A stretch of 64,000 bases of DNA, from contig NZ_MQUS01000016.1 of assembly GCF_001953885.1 (NCBI RefSeq), positions 68,898 through 132,897 of the forward strand, written 5' to 3'. Below, one piece after another: positions 1 to 9,434 of the stretch; the stretch's first letter is position 1, and the number at the start of each line of letters is the position of its first letter. Source of the stretch: Streptomyces sp. IMTB 2501. GTDB lineage: Bacteria; Actinomycetota; Actinomycetes; Streptomycetales; Streptomycetaceae. The notes beneath the pieces were generated by a model. It was not told the DNA's origin. It ran no database searches and was given only the letters and a program-made list of their open reading frames with translations. A program made the translations under genes and the position numbers.

Positions 1-2184
1 GACGGGTCCGACCCCGGTGCGGTCGCCGCCGTGGCCGATCGCCTCTGGTACCCGATCTGGGACCTCGGCCTCGCCCTGGACCACTCCGTGCGCACCCCCG
101 GCGAGGCCAGGAAGACCGCCGGAGATGATTTGAAAGTCCAACTCGGTCTCCTGGACGGCCGCCATCTCGCGGGCGACCTCGGCCTCACCGCCGGGCTGCG
201 CACGGCCGTCCTCGCCGACTGGCGCAACCAGGCCCCCAAGCGCCTCCCCGAACTCCAGGAACTGTGCTCCGAACGCGCCGACCGGCAGGGCGAGTTGCAG
301 TACCTGCTGGAGCCCGACCTGAAGGAGGCGCGCGGCGGTCTGCGGGACGCCACCGCCCTGCGCGCCGTCGCCGCCTCCTGGCTCGCCGACGCTCCGCGCG
401 AGGGCCTCGCCGACGCGCGCCGGCGCCTGCTCGACGTACGGGACGCGCTGCACCTGGCGACGGGCCGCGCCACCGACCGGCTCGCGCTCCAGGAGCAGGA
501 CCAGGTGGCGGCCGAGCTCGGCCTGCTGGACGCCGACACCCTGCTGCGGCAGGTGTACGAGGCGGCACGTGTCATCTCGTACGCCAGTGATGTCACCTGG
601 CGCGAGGTGGGGCGCGTGCTGCGTTCGCGCGCCGTACGGCCACGCCTGCGCGCCATGCTGGGCGGTGGCAAGCCGGTTGCCGAACGGTCGCCGCTGGCCG
701 AGGGTGTGGTGGAGCAGGAGGGCGAGGTGGTGCTCGCGCGCGCCGCACGCCCCGAGCGCGACCCCGTGCTTCCCTTGCGTGCCGCGGCCGCCGCCGCACA
801 GGCCGGCCTCCCGCTCTCCCTGCACGCCGTACGGCGCATGGCCGCCACCGCGCGCCCCCTGCCCACGCCTTGGCCCGCCGAGGCCCGCGAGCAGCTGGTC
901 ACCCTGCTCGGCTCCGGCCGCCCCACCGTCCAGGTCTGGGAGGCACTGGAGGCGGAGGGCCTGATCAGCCGTCTGCTGCCGGACTGGGAGCGGGTCCGCT
1001 GCCGCCCGCAGCGCAATGCCGTCCATATCTGGACAGTCGATCGCCACCTCATCGAGACAGCGGTCCGCGCCTCCGAGCTGACCCGCAGCGTCAGCCGCCC
1101 CGACCTGCTCCTGGTCGCCGCCCTGCTGCACGACATCGGCAAGGGCTGGCCCGGCGACCACTCGGTGGCCGGCGAGATCATCGCCAAGGACGTGGCCGCG
1201 CGGATCGGCTTCGACCGGTCGGACGTGGCCGTGCTGTCCCTTCTGGTCCGCCACCACCTGCTGCTCATCGAGACGGCCACCCGCCGTGACCTGGACGACC
1301 CGGCCACCGTCCGCTCGGTCGCCGAGGCGGTCGGCACCCAGAGCACCCTGGAGCTGCTGCACGCCCTGACCGAGGCCGACGCCCTCGCCACCGGACCGGC
1401 AGCCTGGTCCTCCTGGCGCGGCTCCCTCGTCGCCGACCTGGTCCGGCGGGTCTCCGCCGTACTCGCCGGAGACGCCCCCGAGGAGCCGGAGCCCGCCGCG
1501 CCCACGGCCGAGCAGGAGCGGCTGGCGATCGAGGCCTACCGCACCGGCGGCCCGGTCCTCGCACTGCGCGCCCAGACGGAACCGGTCACCGAGGAGGAGA
1601 CCGCCCAGGAACCCCTCGGCGTCGAGCTGCTCATCGCCGTACCCGACCAGCCCGCCGTGCTGCCCGCCGTCGCCGGTGTCCTCGCCGTGCACCGCCTCAC
1701 CGTCCGCACGGCCGAGCTGCGCACCCTGACGTTGCCGGGCGACGTCGACGACGGCGCGGTGCTGCTGCTCAACTGGCGGGTGGCCGCCGAGTACGGCTCG
1801 CTGCCCCAGGCCACCCGGCTGCGCGCCGACCTCGTCCGCGCCCTGGACGGCACCCTGGACATCGCCGGCCGCCTCGCCGAACGGGACGCGGCCTACCCCC
1901 GCCGGCGCGGCTGGACCGCCCCGCCGCCCCGGGTCACGGTGGCCCCGGCCGCCTCCCACCACGCCACGGTGATCGAGGTCCGCGCCCAGGACGCCCCGGG
2001 CCTGCTGCACCGCATCGGCATGGCCCTGGAGAAGGCGGGGGTGCGGGTACGGAGCATGCACGTGAGCACCCTGGGCTCCAATGCCGTGGACGCCTTCTAC
2101 GTCACGACCGGCGCGGGGGAGCCGCTGCCCGGGGACGACGCCGGCTCACTGGCGCGGGTACTGGAGGAGACGTTGCGGGGGTGA
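1..2184 (+). CDS. glnD: [Protein-PII] uridylyltransferase GlnD, 5' end missing
   Basis: The reading frame is open from the first base, so the gene starts upstream; 727 codons are present. GlnD covalently modifies the PII protein GlnK in response to nitrogen status; in Streptomyces the family member acts as an adenylyltransferase. The visible part starts after the nucleotidyltransferase core. An HD domain with the core LLHDIGKG lies at about 1110-1290, and two C-terminal ACT-type domains lie at about 1620-1830 and 1960-2180. ffh follows on the same strand after a repeat array. Family assignment is secure; the catalytic start of the gene cannot be judged here. Confidence 0.95.
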   Translation, partial: DGSDPGAVAAVADRLWYPIWDLGLALDHSVRTPGEARKTAGDDLKVQLGLLDGRHLAGDLGLTAGLRTAVLADWRNQAPKRLPELQELCSERADRQGELQYLLEPDLKEARGGLRDATALRAVAASWLADAPREGLADARRRLLDVRDALHLATGRATDRLALQEQDQVAAELGLLDADTLLRQVYEAARVISYASDVTWREVGRVLRSRAVRPRLRAMLGGGKPVAERSPLAEGVVEQEGEVVLARAARPERDPVLPLRAAAAAAQAGLPLSLHAVRRMAATARPLPTPWPAEAREQLVTLLGSGRPTVQVWEALEAEGLISRLLPDWERVRCRPQRNAVHIWTVDRHLIETAVRASELTRSVSRPDLLLVAALLHDIGKGWPGDHSVAGEIIAKDVAARIGFDRSDVAVLSLLVRHHLLLIETATRRDLDDPATVRSVAEAVGTQSTLELLHALTEADALATGPAAWSSWRGSLVADLVRRVSAVLAGDAPEEPEPAAPTAEQERLAIEAYRTGGPVLALRAQTEPVTEEETAQEPLGVELLIAVPDQPAVLPAVAGVLAVHRLTVRTAELRTLTLPGDVDDGAVLLLNWRVAAEYGSLPQATRLRADLVRALDGTLDIAGRLAERDAAYPRRRGWTAPPPRVTVAPAASHHATVIEVRAQDAPGLLHRIGMALEKAGVRVRSMHVSTLGSNAVDAFYVTTGAGEPLPGDDAGSLARVLEETLRG

Positions 2185-2252
2185 CCTTACGGTGGCCGTG
2201 ACCACCGGCCGAGCCGGTCTCGGCTCGCCGGCCGGGCGCGGTCTCCGGGGTC

Positions 2253-2832
2253 GTGGAGGTGCTCCGGGGCGGTTCTCTGTCGCGGCGGAGGTGCTCCGGG
2301 ACGGCTCTGCGTAGCCGCAGATGTGCTCTGGGGCGGTTCTCCGTAGCCGTGGAGGTGCCTCCGGGGTGGCTCTCTGTGGCCATGGAGGTGCTCCGGGACG
2401 TCTTTCCGCAGTCGCGGATGTGCCTCCGGGGTGGCTCTCCGTAGTCGCGGAGGTGCTCCGGGGGCGGTTCTCCGGAGCCGTGGAGGTGCTCCGGGGCGGC
2501 TCTGCGTAGCCGCAGATGTGCTCTGGGGCGGTTCTCCGTAGTCGTGGAGGTGCCTCCGGGGTGGCTCTGCGTAGTCGTGGAGGTGCTCCGGGACGGCTCT
2601 GTGTAGCCGTGGAGGTGCTCCGGGGCGGTTCTCCGTAGCGGTGGAGGTGCTCCGAGACGTCTCTCCGCGGTCGCGGATGCGATCCAGGGCGTCTCTCCGC
2701 GGTCGCGGATGCGATCCAGGGTGGCTCTCCGCGGTCGCGGATGTGCTCCGGGGCGTCTCTCCGCGGTCGGGGATGTGCTCCGGGGTGGCTCTCCGCGGTC
2801 GCGGATGTGCTCCAGGAGGTCTTCCCGTGGCC
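2253..2832. repeat. Degenerate tandem repeat, 18 units of 32-33 bp
   Basis: Between glnD and ffh there are 18 head-to-tail units, each built on GGAGGTGCTCCGGGG followed by a GGCTCTCCGTAGCC-like half. Units are 32 or 33 bp; the last six, with a CTCTCCGCGGTCGCGGAT core, are the most alike. No spacer sequence separates units, so this is not a CRISPR. The array lacks stop codons in several frames and therefore generates long spurious open frames on the minus strand. It ends about 160 bp before the ffh start. Function unknown. Confidence 0.9.
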
Positions 2833-2992
2833 GGTCCTGACGGCTTCGAGGCCGGTCCGCACGGCGCATGATCCCCGCCGCTGCGGGGGAGCCCCGCTCG
2901 CCGATCGCGACGGGCGGGGACTGTTGCCTTGCCGGGCCGGATACCCTGGAGGGCAGCCCAGACCATCTCCGACCCCGAGGACCGACGCCACC

Positions 2993-4543
2993 GTGTTCGA
3001 TACCCTCTCCGACCGCCTCAGCGCGACTTTCAAAAACCTCCGCGGCAAGGGCAGGTTGTCCGAGGCGGACATCGACGCCACGGCGCGCGAGATCCGCATC
3101 GCGCTCCTCGAAGCGGACGTCGCCCTGCCTGTCGTCCGCACGTTCATCAAGAACATCAAGGAGAGGGCTCTCGGCGCCGAGGTCTCCAAGGCGCTGAACC
3201 CGGCCCAGCAGGTCCTGAAGATCGTCAACGACGAGCTGGTGACCATCCTCGGCGGCGAGACCCGGCGGCTGCGGTTCGCCAAGCAGCCGCCCACCGTGAT
3301 CATGCTCGCGGGTCTGCAGGGTGCCGGTAAGACCACCCTCGCGGGCAAGCTCGGCCGCTGGCTGAAGGAGCAGGGCCACTCCCCGCTGCTGGTCGCCGCC
3401 GACCTCCAGCGCCCGAACGCCGTCAACCAGCTGAGCGTCGTCGCCGAGCGCGCGGGCGTGGCGGTGTTCGCACCGGAGCCGGGCAACGGTGTCGGCGACC
3501 CGGTCCAGGTCGCCAAGGACTCCATCGACCACGCGAAGACCAAGGTCCACGACATCGTGATCGTGGACACCGCCGGCCGTCTCGGTATCGACCAGGAGAT
3601 GATGCAGCAGGCCGCGGACATCCGCGACGCCGTCTCCCCGGACGAGATCCTGTTCGTCGTCGACGCGATGATCGGTCAGGACGCCGTCAACACCGCCGAG
3701 GCCTTCCGCGACGGCGTCGGCTTCGACGGCGTGGTGCTCTCCAAGCTCGACGGTGACGCCCGCGGTGGTGCCGCCCTGTCGATCCGGCAGATCACCGGCA
3801 AGCCGATCATGTTCGCGTCGAACGGCGAGAAGCTGGACGACTTCGACGCCTTCCACCCGGACCGGATGGCCTCGCGCATCCTCGACCTGGGTGACCTGCT
3901 CACCCTGATCGAGCAGGCGGAGAAGACCTTCAGCCAGGAAGAGGCCGCCAAGATGGCCTCGAAGCTGGCGTCCAAGAAGGGCCAGGACTTCACCCTGGAC
4001 GACTTCCTGGCCCAGATGGAGCAGGTCAGGAAGATGGGCAGCATCAGCAAGCTGCTCGGCATGCTTCCGGGCATGGGCCAGATCAAGGACCAGATCCAGA
4101 ACATCGACGAGCGGGACGTCGACCGCACCGCCGCGATCATCAAGTCGATGACCCCGGGCGAGCGCCAGGACCCGACGATCATCAACGGTTCCCGCCGCGC
4201 CCGTATCGCCAAGGGTTCCGGCGTCGAGGTCAGCGCGGTGAAGAACCTGGTCGAGCGGTTCTTCGACGCCCGCAAGATGATGTCCCGCATGGCCCAGGGC
4301 GGCGGTATGCCCGGCATGCCGGGGATGCCGGGCATGGGCGGCGGCCCCGGCCGGACCAAGAAGCAGCCGAAGAAGGCCAAGGGCAAGCAGCGCTCCGGCA
4401 ACCCGATGAAGCGCAAGCAGCAGGAGCTGGAGGAGGCCCAGCGCCGCGAGTCGGCCGGACAGGCCGGCGGCGCGTTCGGGCTGCCGCAGCAGGGCGGCCA
4501 GGACTTCGAGCTGCCGGACGAGTTCAAGAAGTTCATGGGCTGA
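2993..4543 (+). CDS. ffh: Signal recognition particle GTPase Ffh
   Basis: The 516-residue SRP54 protein binds signal sequences and SRP RNA and docks ribosomes on FtsY for co-translational membrane insertion. Order of parts: N-terminal helical bundle, G domain with the P-loop GLQGAGKTT (about 107-115), DTAGR and SKLDGDARGG motifs, then the methionine-rich M domain with a MPGMPGMPGMGG stretch near the C-terminus. The GTG at 2993 is chosen because it opens the conserved FDTLSDRLS start and gives the length usual for Streptomyces; the frame continues upstream only into repeat sequence. Confidence 0.95.
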   Translation: MFDTLSDRLSATFKNLRGKGRLSEADIDATAREIRIALLEADVALPVVRTFIKNIKERALGAEVSKALNPAQQVLKIVNDELVTILGGETRRLRFAKQPPTVIMLAGLQGAGKTTLAGKLGRWLKEQGHSPLLVAADLQRPNAVNQLSVVAERAGVAVFAPEPGNGVGDPVQVAKDSIDHAKTKVHDIVIVDTAGRLGIDQEMMQQAADIRDAVSPDEILFVVDAMIGQDAVNTAEAFRDGVGFDGVVLSKLDGDARGGAALSIRQITGKPIMFASNGEKLDDFDAFHPDRMASRILDLGDLLTLIEQAEKTFSQEEAAKMASKLASKKGQDFTLDDFLAQMEQVRKMGSISKLLGMLPGMGQIKDQIQNIDERDVDRTAAIIKSMTPGERQDPTIINGSRRARIAKGSGVEVSAVKNLVERFFDARKMMSRMAQGGGMPGMPGMPGMGGGPGRTKKQPKKAKGKQRSGNPMKRKQQELEEAQRRESAGQAGGAFGLPQQGGQDFELPDEFKKFMG

Positions 4544-4604
4544 GTTCGCCCCTGAGTTCACCGCTGGGCATGCCAGGGGTTGGTCACTGTCGTACGGTCC
4601 GGAT

Positions 4605-6545
4605 ATGACCAACCCCGCGCCGCCCCGTAAGTCGCCCGACCAGCCCTGGCGTACCGAGGGCGCTCCGGAGGAGCCGCCGAAGCCGCCGTCCGGCGGGCCG
4701 GGCATGCGGGGCGGCTGGTGGCGCCTGGTCCTCACCGCGCTGATCGTGTTCCTGATCGCGAACCTGGTGCTGTCGTACTTCGACCAGGAGACCGAGCCGA
4801 CGATCGCGTACACCGAGTTCAGCAAGCAGGTGAACGACGGCAATGTCGCCAAGATCTACGCCAAGGGCGACTCGATCCAGGGCCAGCTGAGGAAGGAACA
4901 GAAGAACCCCGAGGGCGGCGGGAACTACACCAAGTTCAACACCGAGCGCCCGTCCTTCGCGAACGACAGCCTCTGGTCGAACCTGACCAAGCACAACGTC
5001 ACGGTCACCGCCGAACCGGTCGTCCAGCACCGCAGTCTTCTCTCCAACCTGCTGATCTCGCTGGCGCCGATGCTGCTGCTGATCGCGGTGTGGGTCCTCA
5101 TCGCGCGGCGGATGAGCGCGGGGCTCGGCGGTGCGGGCGGCATGCTGGGCCGCAAGGCGCCGCCGAAGCCGGTCGAGCTGGTGCCGGGGGAGAAGCGCAC
5201 CACGTTCGAGGACGTGGCCGGCATCGACGAGGTCGAGGGCGAGCTGAACGACGTCGTCGACTTCCTGAAGAACCCCGACGCCTACCGCCGCATGGGCGCC
5301 AAGATGCCCCGCGGGGTACTGCTCGCGGGCCCGCCCGGCACCGGAAAGACACTGCTCGCGCGGGCGGTCGCCGGCGAGGCGGGCGTGCCGTTCTTCTCCG
5401 CGTCCGCGTCCGAGTTCATCGAGATGATCGTGGGCGTCGGCGCCTCGCGCGTCCGGGAACTGTTCGCGGAGGCCCGCAAGGTCGCGCCGTCGATCATCTT
5501 CATCGACGAGATCGACACCATCGGGCGGGCCCGCGGCGGCGGCGCGTCGATGGGCGGGCACGACGAACGCGAGCAGACCCTGAACCAGATCCTCACCGAG
5601 ATGGACGGTTTCTCCGGTTCGGAGGGCGTCATCGTCATCGCGGCCACCAACCGCGCCGACATCCTCGACCTGGCCCTGACCCGCCCCGGGCGCTTCGACC
5701 GGGTGGTCCAGGTCTCGCCCCCGGACCGCGGCGGACGCGAGGCCATCCTGGAGATCCACACCCGTGACATCCCGCTGGCCCCGGACGTCGACCTCGCCCA
5801 GGTCGCCCGTACGACCCCGGGTATGACCGGCGCGGATCTGGCCAACCTCGCCAACGAGGCGGCCCTGCTCGCGGTGAAGCGGCAACAGGAACGGGTGCAC
5901 CAGGCCGACATGTCCGACGCCCTGGAGAAGGTCCAGCTCGGCGCGGAACGGCCGCTGGTGATGCCCGAGGAGGAACGCCGGCGCACCGCCTACCACGAGA
6001 GCGGGCACGCCCTGCTGGGCATGCTCCAGCCGGGCGCCGACCCGGTACGCAAGATCACCATCGTGCCGCGCGGCCGCGCCCTCGGCGTCACCCTGTCCAC
6101 GCCGGACGCGGACAAGTACGCGTACACCGAGGAGTATCTGCGCGGCCGGATCATCGGCGCGCTCGGCGGGATGGCGGCCGAGCACGTCGTCTACGACGTG
6201 ATCACCACCGGCTCCGAGAGCGACCTGGAACAGGTCACCAACATCGCGCGCGGAATGGTGTCCCGCTGGGGCATGAGCGAGGAGGTCGGCCGCCTCTCCG
6301 CGCTCCCCAACGACGCCCAGCAGGCCTACGGCCTCGCCGCCGCCCCGCAGACCCTCGACGTGATCGACACCGAGATGCGGCGGATCGTGGACGAGTGCTA
6401 CGACGAGGCGTGCCGCAAACTCCGCGACCATCGCGGCCAGTTGGATGCCCTGGCCGAGGCGCTGCTGGCGAACGAGACCCTGGAGGAGGCGGACGCGTAC
6501 CGGATCGCCGGGATCACGCGCCTGACCAAGGACACCGAAGTCTGA
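4605..6545 (+). CDS. FtsH-family membrane AAA protease
   Basis: A 646-residue ATP-dependent zinc metalloprotease of the FtsH family, anchored in the membrane and degrading membrane and regulatory proteins. Two transmembrane segments (about 41-58 and 146-165) flank an extracytoplasmic domain. They are followed by an AAA module with Walker A GPPGTGKT at 242-249, the second region of homology around ATNRADILD, and the zinc site HESGH at 464-468. It is shorter at the C-terminus than the FtsH usually found beside hpt/folE, and is probably a second paralogue. It sits alone, 61 bp after ffh. Confidence 0.88.
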   Translation: MTNPAPPRKSPDQPWRTEGAPEEPPKPPSGGPGMRGGWWRLVLTALIVFLIANLVLSYFDQETEPTIAYTEFSKQVNDGNVAKIYAKGDSIQGQLRKEQKNPEGGGNYTKFNTERPSFANDSLWSNLTKHNVTVTAEPVVQHRSLLSNLLISLAPMLLLIAVWVLIARRMSAGLGGAGGMLGRKAPPKPVELVPGEKRTTFEDVAGIDEVEGELNDVVDFLKNPDAYRRMGAKMPRGVLLAGPPGTGKTLLARAVAGEAGVPFFSASASEFIEMIVGVGASRVRELFAEARKVAPSIIFIDEIDTIGRARGGGASMGGHDEREQTLNQILTEMDGFSGSEGVIVIAATNRADILDLALTRPGRFDRVVQVSPPDRGGREAILEIHTRDIPLAPDVDLAQVARTTPGMTGADLANLANEAALLAVKRQQERVHQADMSDALEKVQLGAERPLVMPEEERRRTAYHESGHALLGMLQPGADPVRKITIVPRGRALGVTLSTPDADKYAYTEEYLRGRIIGALGGMAAEHVVYDVITTGSESDLEQVTNIARGMVSRWGMSEEVGRLSALPNDAQQAYGLAAAPQTLDVIDTEMRRIVDECYDEACRKLRDHRGQLDALAEALLANETLEEADAYRIAGITRLTKDTEV

Positions 6546-6644
6546 GCGTGGGCTGCGTCCCCAAGGGGCGCGGGGAACTGCGCGGCCGGCCACGACGGTG
6601 CCGCAGACGAAGGACTCACCGAAGCACCCGCCTGCAGCGGAGCG

Positions 6645-7565
6645 CTACGGCACGCGCGCGATCAGGTACCGGAAGACGTTCGGCATCCACACGGTCCCGT
6701 CCGGCCGCCGGTGGGGATGCAGGGCCTCCGTCAGCTCCTTGTCGACCTGCTTGGCGTCGGTCGCCGCGATCGCCGCGTCGAACAGGCCGGTCGACAGCAG
6801 CCCGCGTACGGCACTGTCGACATCGGCGTACCCGAACGGGCAGGCCACCCGCCCCGAGCCGTCCGGCTTCAGCCCCGCCCGCTGGGCGACCTCCTCCAGG
6901 TCGTCCCGCCGGGCCGGCCGCCAACTGCGCGCGCTGCGCAAGGGATCGGCCAGTTTCGTCGCCACCCGCAGCACCGAGGAGGTGGCGCAGCGCTCCGGCG
7001 GACCCCAGCCGGCCAGCACCACGGCTGCCCCGCGTGCGGCCGCCGGCAGCGCGGCCGCCAGCAGCTCGCCGAGCCCCTCGGAGTCACCCGCGAGGCAGCC
7101 GATCGGCTCGAAGACGGTCACCAGGGTGTACGCGGCTGTCTCCGCGCCGGCCGCGGCACCGGGCGTGCTGTCGAGGAGCTGCACGGCAGCTGGCTCGCAT
7201 GGGCGATTTCTTCCACCGCGCGGACCGTGTCCGCGTTGTCCGCCGGGGATGCCGCCGTTCGCCTCGCGCGGGGTGTCCGGCAGCAGGCGGTCGCGGGCGA
7301 GCGCGAGCCGTTCGGGTGAGGAGGCGTCGACCCCGGTGACCGCGGCGCCTCTGCCGGCCGCCAGCAGCAGCGCGAGCCCGGAGCCGCAGCGCAGGCCCAG
7401 CAGCCGGGTGGCGGGGCTCACTTCGAGTCGTTCGTAGACGGCTTCGTAGAGCGGCACCAGCATCCGCTCCTGGATCTCGGACCAGTCACGCGCGCGTGCG
7501 CACCGGTCCACGCGCGGTGCGGAATCCGCGTGAGACGCGTGCTGCCGCACGAGCGTAGGTGTCAT
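6645..7565 (-). CDS. SAM-dependent methyltransferase-like protein with an out-of-frame patch
   Basis: A 306-residue class I methyltransferase-like protein; substrate unknown. The SAM-binding loop is seen as LLGLRCGSG followed by TGVDAS. The ATG at 7565 is preferred over upstream extensions because the sequence before it is low-complexity and lacks family-like residues. Within about 7190-7250 the frame loses its normal G/C third-position bias while another minus frame shows it and reads sensibly (containing RAVEEIAHAS). Two compensating indels, real or sequencing errors, would explain this; the SAM site and C-terminus remain in frame. Confidence 0.65.
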   Translation of the reverse strand: MTPTLVRQHASHADSAPRVDRCARARDWSEIQERMLVPLYEAVYERLEVSPATRLLGLRCGSGLALLLAAGRGAAVTGVDASSPERLALARDRLLPDTPREANGGIPGGQRGHGPRGGRNRPCEPAAVQLLDSTPGAAAGAETAAYTLVTVFEPIGCLAGDSEGLGELLAAALPAAARGAAVVLAGWGPPERCATSSVLRVATKLADPLRSARSWRPARRDDLEEVAQRAGLKPDGSGRVACPFGYADVDSAVRGLLSTGLFDAAIAATDAKQVDKELTEALHPHRRPDGTVWMPNVFRYLIARVP

Positions 7566-8053
7566 AGGTAAGCGCCCCAATCCGCCGACAGTTCGCCGCT
7601 GTGCCCGGTTGCGTGGCCCCCGTGCCGTGCGCGCGCAGTTCCCACGTATGCCAGGTAACTCCCGGCTCGCGGCCCCGTCCAGGGGGCGTGGGGCCCCGCT
7701 TGGGGTGCGGGCCCCGGTGTGGCGAGATTTCACATCCCGGCAATCTGGATGGCCATACGGTGTCCGCTTCGGGGGAACGCGCCGGTGCAGGGCGGTTGGG
7801 TCGCACGCAGTAACGTCCCGCGCGTCCCGCACGCTGACCGAGGTGAGGCTCCGCGCCGAGAGCGACCGAAAGGGCTCTTGCGTACCCGCCGACCGCAGCC
7901 ATGCCGGCTGTACTGGCGGGGTCGTAGCGCGGACTACGCACCGGCTTGGTACGAGCTGTGAGGCTTCTCCGCAGATCAGCGCACCCGCCCTCGTCCGGAC
8001 GCATCAGCGGCAACTGACGGGTACGTGCAAATTATTTGGGATGCCCCGGAATA
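7566..8053. other. Non-coding divergent intergenic region
   Basis: About 490 bp separate the divergent methyltransferase and SprT-like genes. Open frames here lack consistent third-position G/C bias. The right end is comparatively AT-rich (AAATTATTTGGG at 8030-8041), as expected next to a promoter. Nothing else is recognised. Confidence 0.5.
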
Positions 8054-8079
8054 GGAACACAGCGGCACCCCCGCTCGTT
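8054..8079 (+). promoter_or_regulatory. ECF-type (SigR/SigE-like) promoter candidate
   Basis: GGAAC at 8054-8058 and GTT at 8077-8079 are separated by exactly 18 bp. This matches the GGAAY-N18-GTT pattern of SigR-type promoters; GGAAC also fits SigE-type -35 elements. Transcription would start about 8-9 bp after GTT, at or next to the GTG start at 8088, giving a leaderless message. The sequence match is direct; sigma factor identity is inference. Confidence 0.5.
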
Positions 8080-8087
8080 GTCATTAC

Positions 8088-8684
8088 GTGAGCACGACAC
8101 AGACACCACCTGTTCTCGCCGCAGAGCTGGCGCAGGCGTGGGCCGATATTCAGCGGTACCACCCCGAGCTGCCGGACCTTGCCGCGCCAGAGTCCCTGAT
8201 CGGGGAGTCGTCGTCCGCGTGCGGACACGAACTCTCCTTCGAGCGACTGCTCCATGAGGCAGTCCACGGCATCGCCGCCGCCCGTGGGATCCGCGACACC
8301 TCCCGCGCCGGCCGCTACCACAACCGCCGTTTCCTCGCGATCGCCGAGGAGCTGGGCCTCGACCACCCCGAGGAGCCGCACCCGAGCAGCGGCTTCTCCC
8401 TGGTCACGCTCAACCCCGAGGCCAAGCGGCGCTACCGCCCGACCATCGAGCGGCTCCAGCGCGCGCTGAAGGCGCACACGGCGGCCACCTCGTCGGACAC
8501 CACCCGCACCTTCCGCGGTCCGGCCGCCCGGCACGGCTCCTCCGGCGGTGGCGTCCGCGTCAAGGCGGTCTGCGACTGCGGGCGCAACGTCCGCGTGGTC
8601 CCCTCGGTCCTGGCCCAGGCCCCGATCGTCTGCGGCGGCTGCGGCAAGCCGTTCAGAATTCCGGAGGTCGCGGGAGCGGCGTAA
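8088..8684 (+). CDS. SprT-like putative zinc metalloprotein with C-terminal zinc ribbon
   Basis: A 198-residue protein of unknown substrate. HEAVH at 56-60 fits the HExxH zinc-protease motif, and H78 in GRYHNRRF is placed like the third ligand of SprT-type proteins. Near the C-terminus CDCGR and CGGCGKPF form a Cys4 zinc ribbon, also typical of the SprT family. The GTG start at 8088 lacks a ribosome binding site but coincides with the predicted transcription start of an ECF-type promoter. A DNA-protein crosslink or stress repair role is possible but unproven. Confidence 0.65.
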   Translation: MSTTQTPPVLAAELAQAWADIQRYHPELPDLAAPESLIGESSSACGHELSFERLLHEAVHGIAAARGIRDTSRAGRYHNRRFLAIAEELGLDHPEEPHPSSGFSLVTLNPEAKRRYRPTIERLQRALKAHTAATSSDTTRTFRGPAARHGSSGGGVRVKAVCDCGRNVRVVPSVLAQAPIVCGGCGKPFRIPEVAGAA

Positions 8685-9009
8685 CACGGGACGGACCACA
8701 GAACACCGGCATCTCGTGGGTGCCGGGTAGTGGCCGACCCAACGCAGCGGTACCTCGTTGCGCCGAGCAGCGCACCCGACGCACGGTCACCTCCGCGCCG
8801 GGTGCGCACTCAGGCGTGCCCAGCCACAGCTCACGCCCCCTCGGCCAAAAGCGACCCGCAGGGTGTGGCACAATGGCTAGCTGTACTCGACAGCCGCACA
8901 GGACCCCTCTCTCCTCCGGCTGACGCGTCCATCGGGCACTCGGGTACCGCAACCCCACGCGGCAATCTCGCCGTGCCCAACCACGTCAAAACCAGGAGAA
9001 CCCACTCCC
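8685..9009. other. Intergenic region carrying the rpsP promoter
   Basis: This 325 bp stretch has no convincing gene. A GTGGCACAATGG segment at about 8868-8879 resembles a -10 region (CACAAT) but has no good -35. A very similar GCGCACAATGGT precedes DUF2469 at 15839. The rpsP ribosome binding site AGGAGAA lies near 8993. Confidence 0.35.
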
Positions 9010-9429
9010 GTGGCAGTCAAGATCAAGCTGAAGCGTCTGGGCAAGATCCGTTCGCCTCACTACCGCATCGTCGTCGCCGACTCCCGTACCCGCCGTGACG
9101 GCCGGGCCATCGAGGAGATCGGCAAGTACCACCCGACCTACAACCCGTCGGTCATGGAGGTGGACGCCGAGCGTGTGGCGTACTGGCTGGGTGTCGGCGC
9201 GCAGCCGACCGAGCCCGTTCTCGCCATCCTGAAGAAGACCGGCGACTGGCAGAAGTTCAAGGGCGAGCCGGCTCCCGCGCCGCTGCTCGTCGCCGAGCCG
9301 AAGCCTGCTCGTCCGTCGTTCGAGGCTCTCGGCGGTGACGACGAGGGCAAGGGTGAGGCCATCACCCAGAAGAAGAAGGCTGAGAAGAAGGACGAGGCTG
9401 CGGCTGAGTCCGAGTCGACCGAGGCCTGA
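9010..9429 (+). CDS. rpsP: 30S ribosomal protein bS16
   Basis: A 139-residue bS16. The first 85 residues (AVKIKLKRLGKIRSPHYRI and on) are the conserved fold that stabilises the 30S body. The remaining acidic and lysine-rich tail is the extension normal for actinobacteria. GTG start behind AGGAGAA. It heads the rpsP - KH protein - rimM - trmD - rplS order. Confidence 0.97.
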   Translation: MAVKIKLKRLGKIRSPHYRIVVADSRTRRDGRAIEEIGKYHPTYNPSVMEVDAERVAYWLGVGAQPTEPVLAILKKTGDWQKFKGEPAPAPLLVAEPKPARPSFEALGGDDEGKGEAITQKKKAEKKDEAAAESESTEA

Positions 9430-9434
9430 GCAGC

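Noticed and set aside
2253..2832. CRISPR array
   Set aside because: Units are contiguous and degenerate, without unique spacers, and no cas genes are nearby.
2102..4852. A 916-codon open frame on the minus strand with HPRPRR/PEHIRDRGE-like repeats
   Set aside because: It is a shadow of ffh on the right and of the non-coding 32-bp array on the left, where missing stop codons keep several frames open. Codon bias supports only ffh.
4584..6593. A 669-codon minus-strand frame opposite the FtsH-type gene
   Set aside because: It is antisense to a complete protease with intact motifs; its composition is that of a complementary-strand shadow.
8049..8079. GGAAT at 8049-8053 as the -35 element of the SprT-like gene
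   Set aside because: Its distance to GTT is 23-24 bp, too long; the overlapping GGAAC gives exactly 18 bp.
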